From Gammaproteobacteria bacterium (GTDB lineage Bacteria; Pseudomonadota; Gammaproteobacteria; DSM-19610): a stretch of 7,848 bases of DNA. Made by a program: the position numbers and the translations under genes. Below the pieces are notes generated by a model, which made no database searches, was not told the origin of the DNA, and was given only the letters and a program-made list of their open reading frames with translations. Below, piece by piece: positions 6,982 to 7,848 of the stretch (positions are counted from its first letter, which is position 1; each line of letters starts with the position of its first letter). Location: positions 1-7,848 of the forward strand of contig JAUXDG010000119.1 of the NCBI GenBank assembly GCA_030618475.1. Direction: 5' to 3'.

Positions 6982-7015
6982 CCCTGGCGGGATCAACGGA
7001 TTGATCCCGCCAGGG
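6982..7015. other. Perfect 15-bp stem-loop in the coaBC-radC intergenic region
   Basis: CCCTGGCGGGATCAA (6982-6996) pairs perfectly with TTGATCCCGCCAGGG (7001-7015) around a CGGA loop. No T run follows on either strand, so it is not a standard intrinsic terminator. It lies between divergent genes, 23 bases before the radC Shine-Dalgarno and 99 bases before the coaBC start. It could be a dyad operator for a DNA-binding regulator, or an RNA hairpin in the radC leader that protects the 5' end or modulates translation. It is much stronger than other structures seen in the intergenic parts of this window. The symmetry is certain; the function is not known. Confidence 0.7.
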
Positions 7016-7038
7016 GCCTGGCAAACAAAACGCCGAAC

Positions 7039-7045
7039 AAGGAGG
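7039..7045 (+). promoter_or_regulatory. Strong ribosome binding site fixing the radC start
   Basis: AAGGAGG is an almost ideal Shine-Dalgarno and stands 6 bases before the ATG at 7052. The open frame also runs upstream to a TTG at 7001, but that codon is inside the stem-loop and would add 17 residues unlike the family. The ATG at 7052 gives MAISDWPEAERPREKL, the usual RadC beginning. Confidence 0.9.
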
Positions 7046-7051
7046 TTACCC

Positions 7052-7726
7052 ATGGCGATCAGCGACTGGCCAGAGGCAGAACGCCCTCGCGAAAAGTTAT
7101 TGTCTCTTGGGCCGCAGGCCCTTTCCGATGCCGAATTACTGGCGATCTTTCTGCGCACCGGCATTGCGGGTTGCAATGCTGTCGAACTGGCACGCCGACT
7201 GGTGCATGAATATGGCGGCCTGCGCAAGCTGCTACAGGCCGATCGAAAGACTTTTTGCACCACCAAGGGACTTGGCAACGCCAAGTATGCCCAGTTACAG
7301 GCCGTACTTGAGCTGGCCCGGCGTCACCTGGCTGAAAACCTGATGCGCAGCGACGCGCTGAAAAACCCCGCTGAAACCCGGCGCTACCTGACAGCCCGGC
7401 TACGCGACTATCCGTATGAGGTCTTCGCCTGCCTGTTCCTGGACAGCCGCCACCGCGTCATCAGCTATGAGGAACTGTTCCGGGGGACCATCGATGGTGC
7501 CAGTGTACATCCGCGCGAAGTGGTACGGCGCGCTCTGCAGCACAATGCGGCGGCCGTGATCCTGGCTCATAACCACCCCTCGGGCGTCGCGGAACCCAGC
7601 GATGCCGACCGGCGCATTACCGTGCGGCTGAAAGATGCACTGGCGCTGGTCGATATACGGGTGCTCGATCACGTCATCATCGGCGATCAGCTTGCAACCT
7701 CGCTCGCCGAACGGGGTCTTATTTAA
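7052..7726 (+). CDS. radC: RadC family JAB/MPN-domain protein (UPF0758)
   Basis: A 224-residue cytoplasmic protein, close to the usual family length of about 220. The N-terminal part (about 1-95) holds the helix-hairpin-helix-like region, with LPREKLL-type beginning RPREKLLSLG, LSDAELLAIFLRTG (24-37) and TKGLGNAKYAQLQA (71-84). The C-terminal MPN domain carries an intact JAMM metal site: E141 in EELFRGT, H173 and H175 in HNHPSG, and D186 in PSDAD. The family name comes from an E. coli mutation later traced to recG, so a DNA repair role is not demonstrated and biochemical function remains uncertain. The complete JAMM motif suggests a metal-dependent hydrolase. It is divergent from coaBC and lies upstream of a likely rpmB promoter, the usual gammaproteobacterial neighbourhood. 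Confidence 0.93.
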   Translation: MAISDWPEAERPREKLLSLGPQALSDAELLAIFLRTGIAGCNAVELARRLVHEYGGLRKLLQADRKTFCTTKGLGNAKYAQLQAVLELARRHLAENLMRSDALKNPAETRRYLTARLRDYPYEVFACLFLDSRHRVISYEELFRGTIDGASVHPREVVRRALQHNAAAVILAHNHPSGVAEPSDADRRITVRLKDALALVDIRVLDHVIIGDQLATSLAERGLI

Positions 7727-7806
7727 CCTATTGTTTTTACAGTTTTTTATATGGCCTGTAACGGTAAGCAATGCGGGGGCTGACGCAGACTAGCGGCAGC
7801 CGCCAC

Positions 7807-7835
7807 TTGTCGGCGCGCGCGCGCTCTGGTATAAA
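7807..7835 (+). promoter_or_regulatory. Strong extended -10 sigma70 promoter, probably for rpmB-rpmG
   Basis: TTGTCG (7807-7812) and TATAAA (7830-7835) are separated by exactly 17 bases, and TGG directly before the -10 box (7827-7829) makes it an extended -10 element. Transcription should begin near 7842. The bases between the -10 box and the start, GCGCGG, form a GC-rich discriminator, a feature known from stringently controlled rRNA and ribosomal protein promoters. Twelve of the 17 spacer bases are alternating GC (7813-7824). The gene served is outside the window. In Pseudomonas and E. coli relatives, rpmB and rpmG (ribosomal proteins L28 and L33) follow radC, so they are the expected targets. 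The 80 bases between radC and this promoter are partly T-rich but show no convincing radC terminator. Confidence 0.7.
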
Positions 7836-7848
7836 GCGCGGTTCTCGT

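Noticed and set aside
7001..7051. TTG start for radC at 7001, extending the protein by 17 residues
   Set aside because: The codon is inside the stem-loop, the added residues do not look like RadC, and the ATG at 7052 has an ideal ribosome binding site.
7727..7760. T-rich stretch after radC as an intrinsic terminator
   Set aside because: Two T runs are present, but no stable stem directly precedes either; only weak pairing such as TTACAG/CTGTAA across a 13-base loop was found.
7400..7771. Minus-strand open frame of 123 codons opposite radC
   Set aside because: It overlaps the conserved JAMM-encoding half of radC in antisense and shows no domain or ribosome binding site.

Overview
The window looks like an ordinary chromosomal housekeeping segment from a free-living gammaproteobacterium. 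The gene order radC, coaBC, dut, algC, argB is the one known from Pseudomonas and related gammaproteobacteria. The proteins read as close relatives of their Pseudomonas and E. coli counterparts. Base composition is moderately GC-rich and even across the genes, and I see no mobile element, CRISPR array, tRNA or rRNA. The genus cannot be fixed from this sequence.

Layout: positions 1-256 hold no convincing gene. They contain a run of small palindromes (3-63) that resembles a REP-type element, followed by a further inverted-repeat structure (118-196). A TauE/SafE-family membrane permease lies on the minus strand (257-1012). Only 33 bases separate its start from a divergent plus-strand gene for a secreted DUF4124 coiled-coil protein (1046-1699). 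That gene converges on argB across a 15-base gap containing a run of eight C.

The core is a tightly packed minus-strand operon read in the order coaBC (6882-5647), dut (5666-5211), algC (5178-2611), argB (2608-1715). coaBC and dut overlap by 20 bases, dut and algC are about 30 bases apart, and algC and argB are 2 bases apart. The products make 4'-phosphopantetheine for coenzyme A, remove dUTP, interconvert hexose phosphates for surface polysaccharides, and carry out the second step of arginine synthesis. algC is the long form: a two-span membrane module with a periplasmic domain of about 210 residues precedes the complete phosphomannomutase/phosphoglucomutase enzyme.

radC (7052-7726) runs divergently from coaBC across 169 bases that contain a perfect 15-bp stem-loop. 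After radC, the window ends in a strong sigma70-type promoter with a (GC)6 spacer and a GC-rich discriminator. By known gene order it probably drives rpmB-rpmG just outside the window.

I found no convincing undescribed system. The points most worth a second look are the sensor-like membrane module on AlgC, the stem-loop in the radC leader, the alternating-GC promoter spacer, and the palindrome cluster at the left edge.
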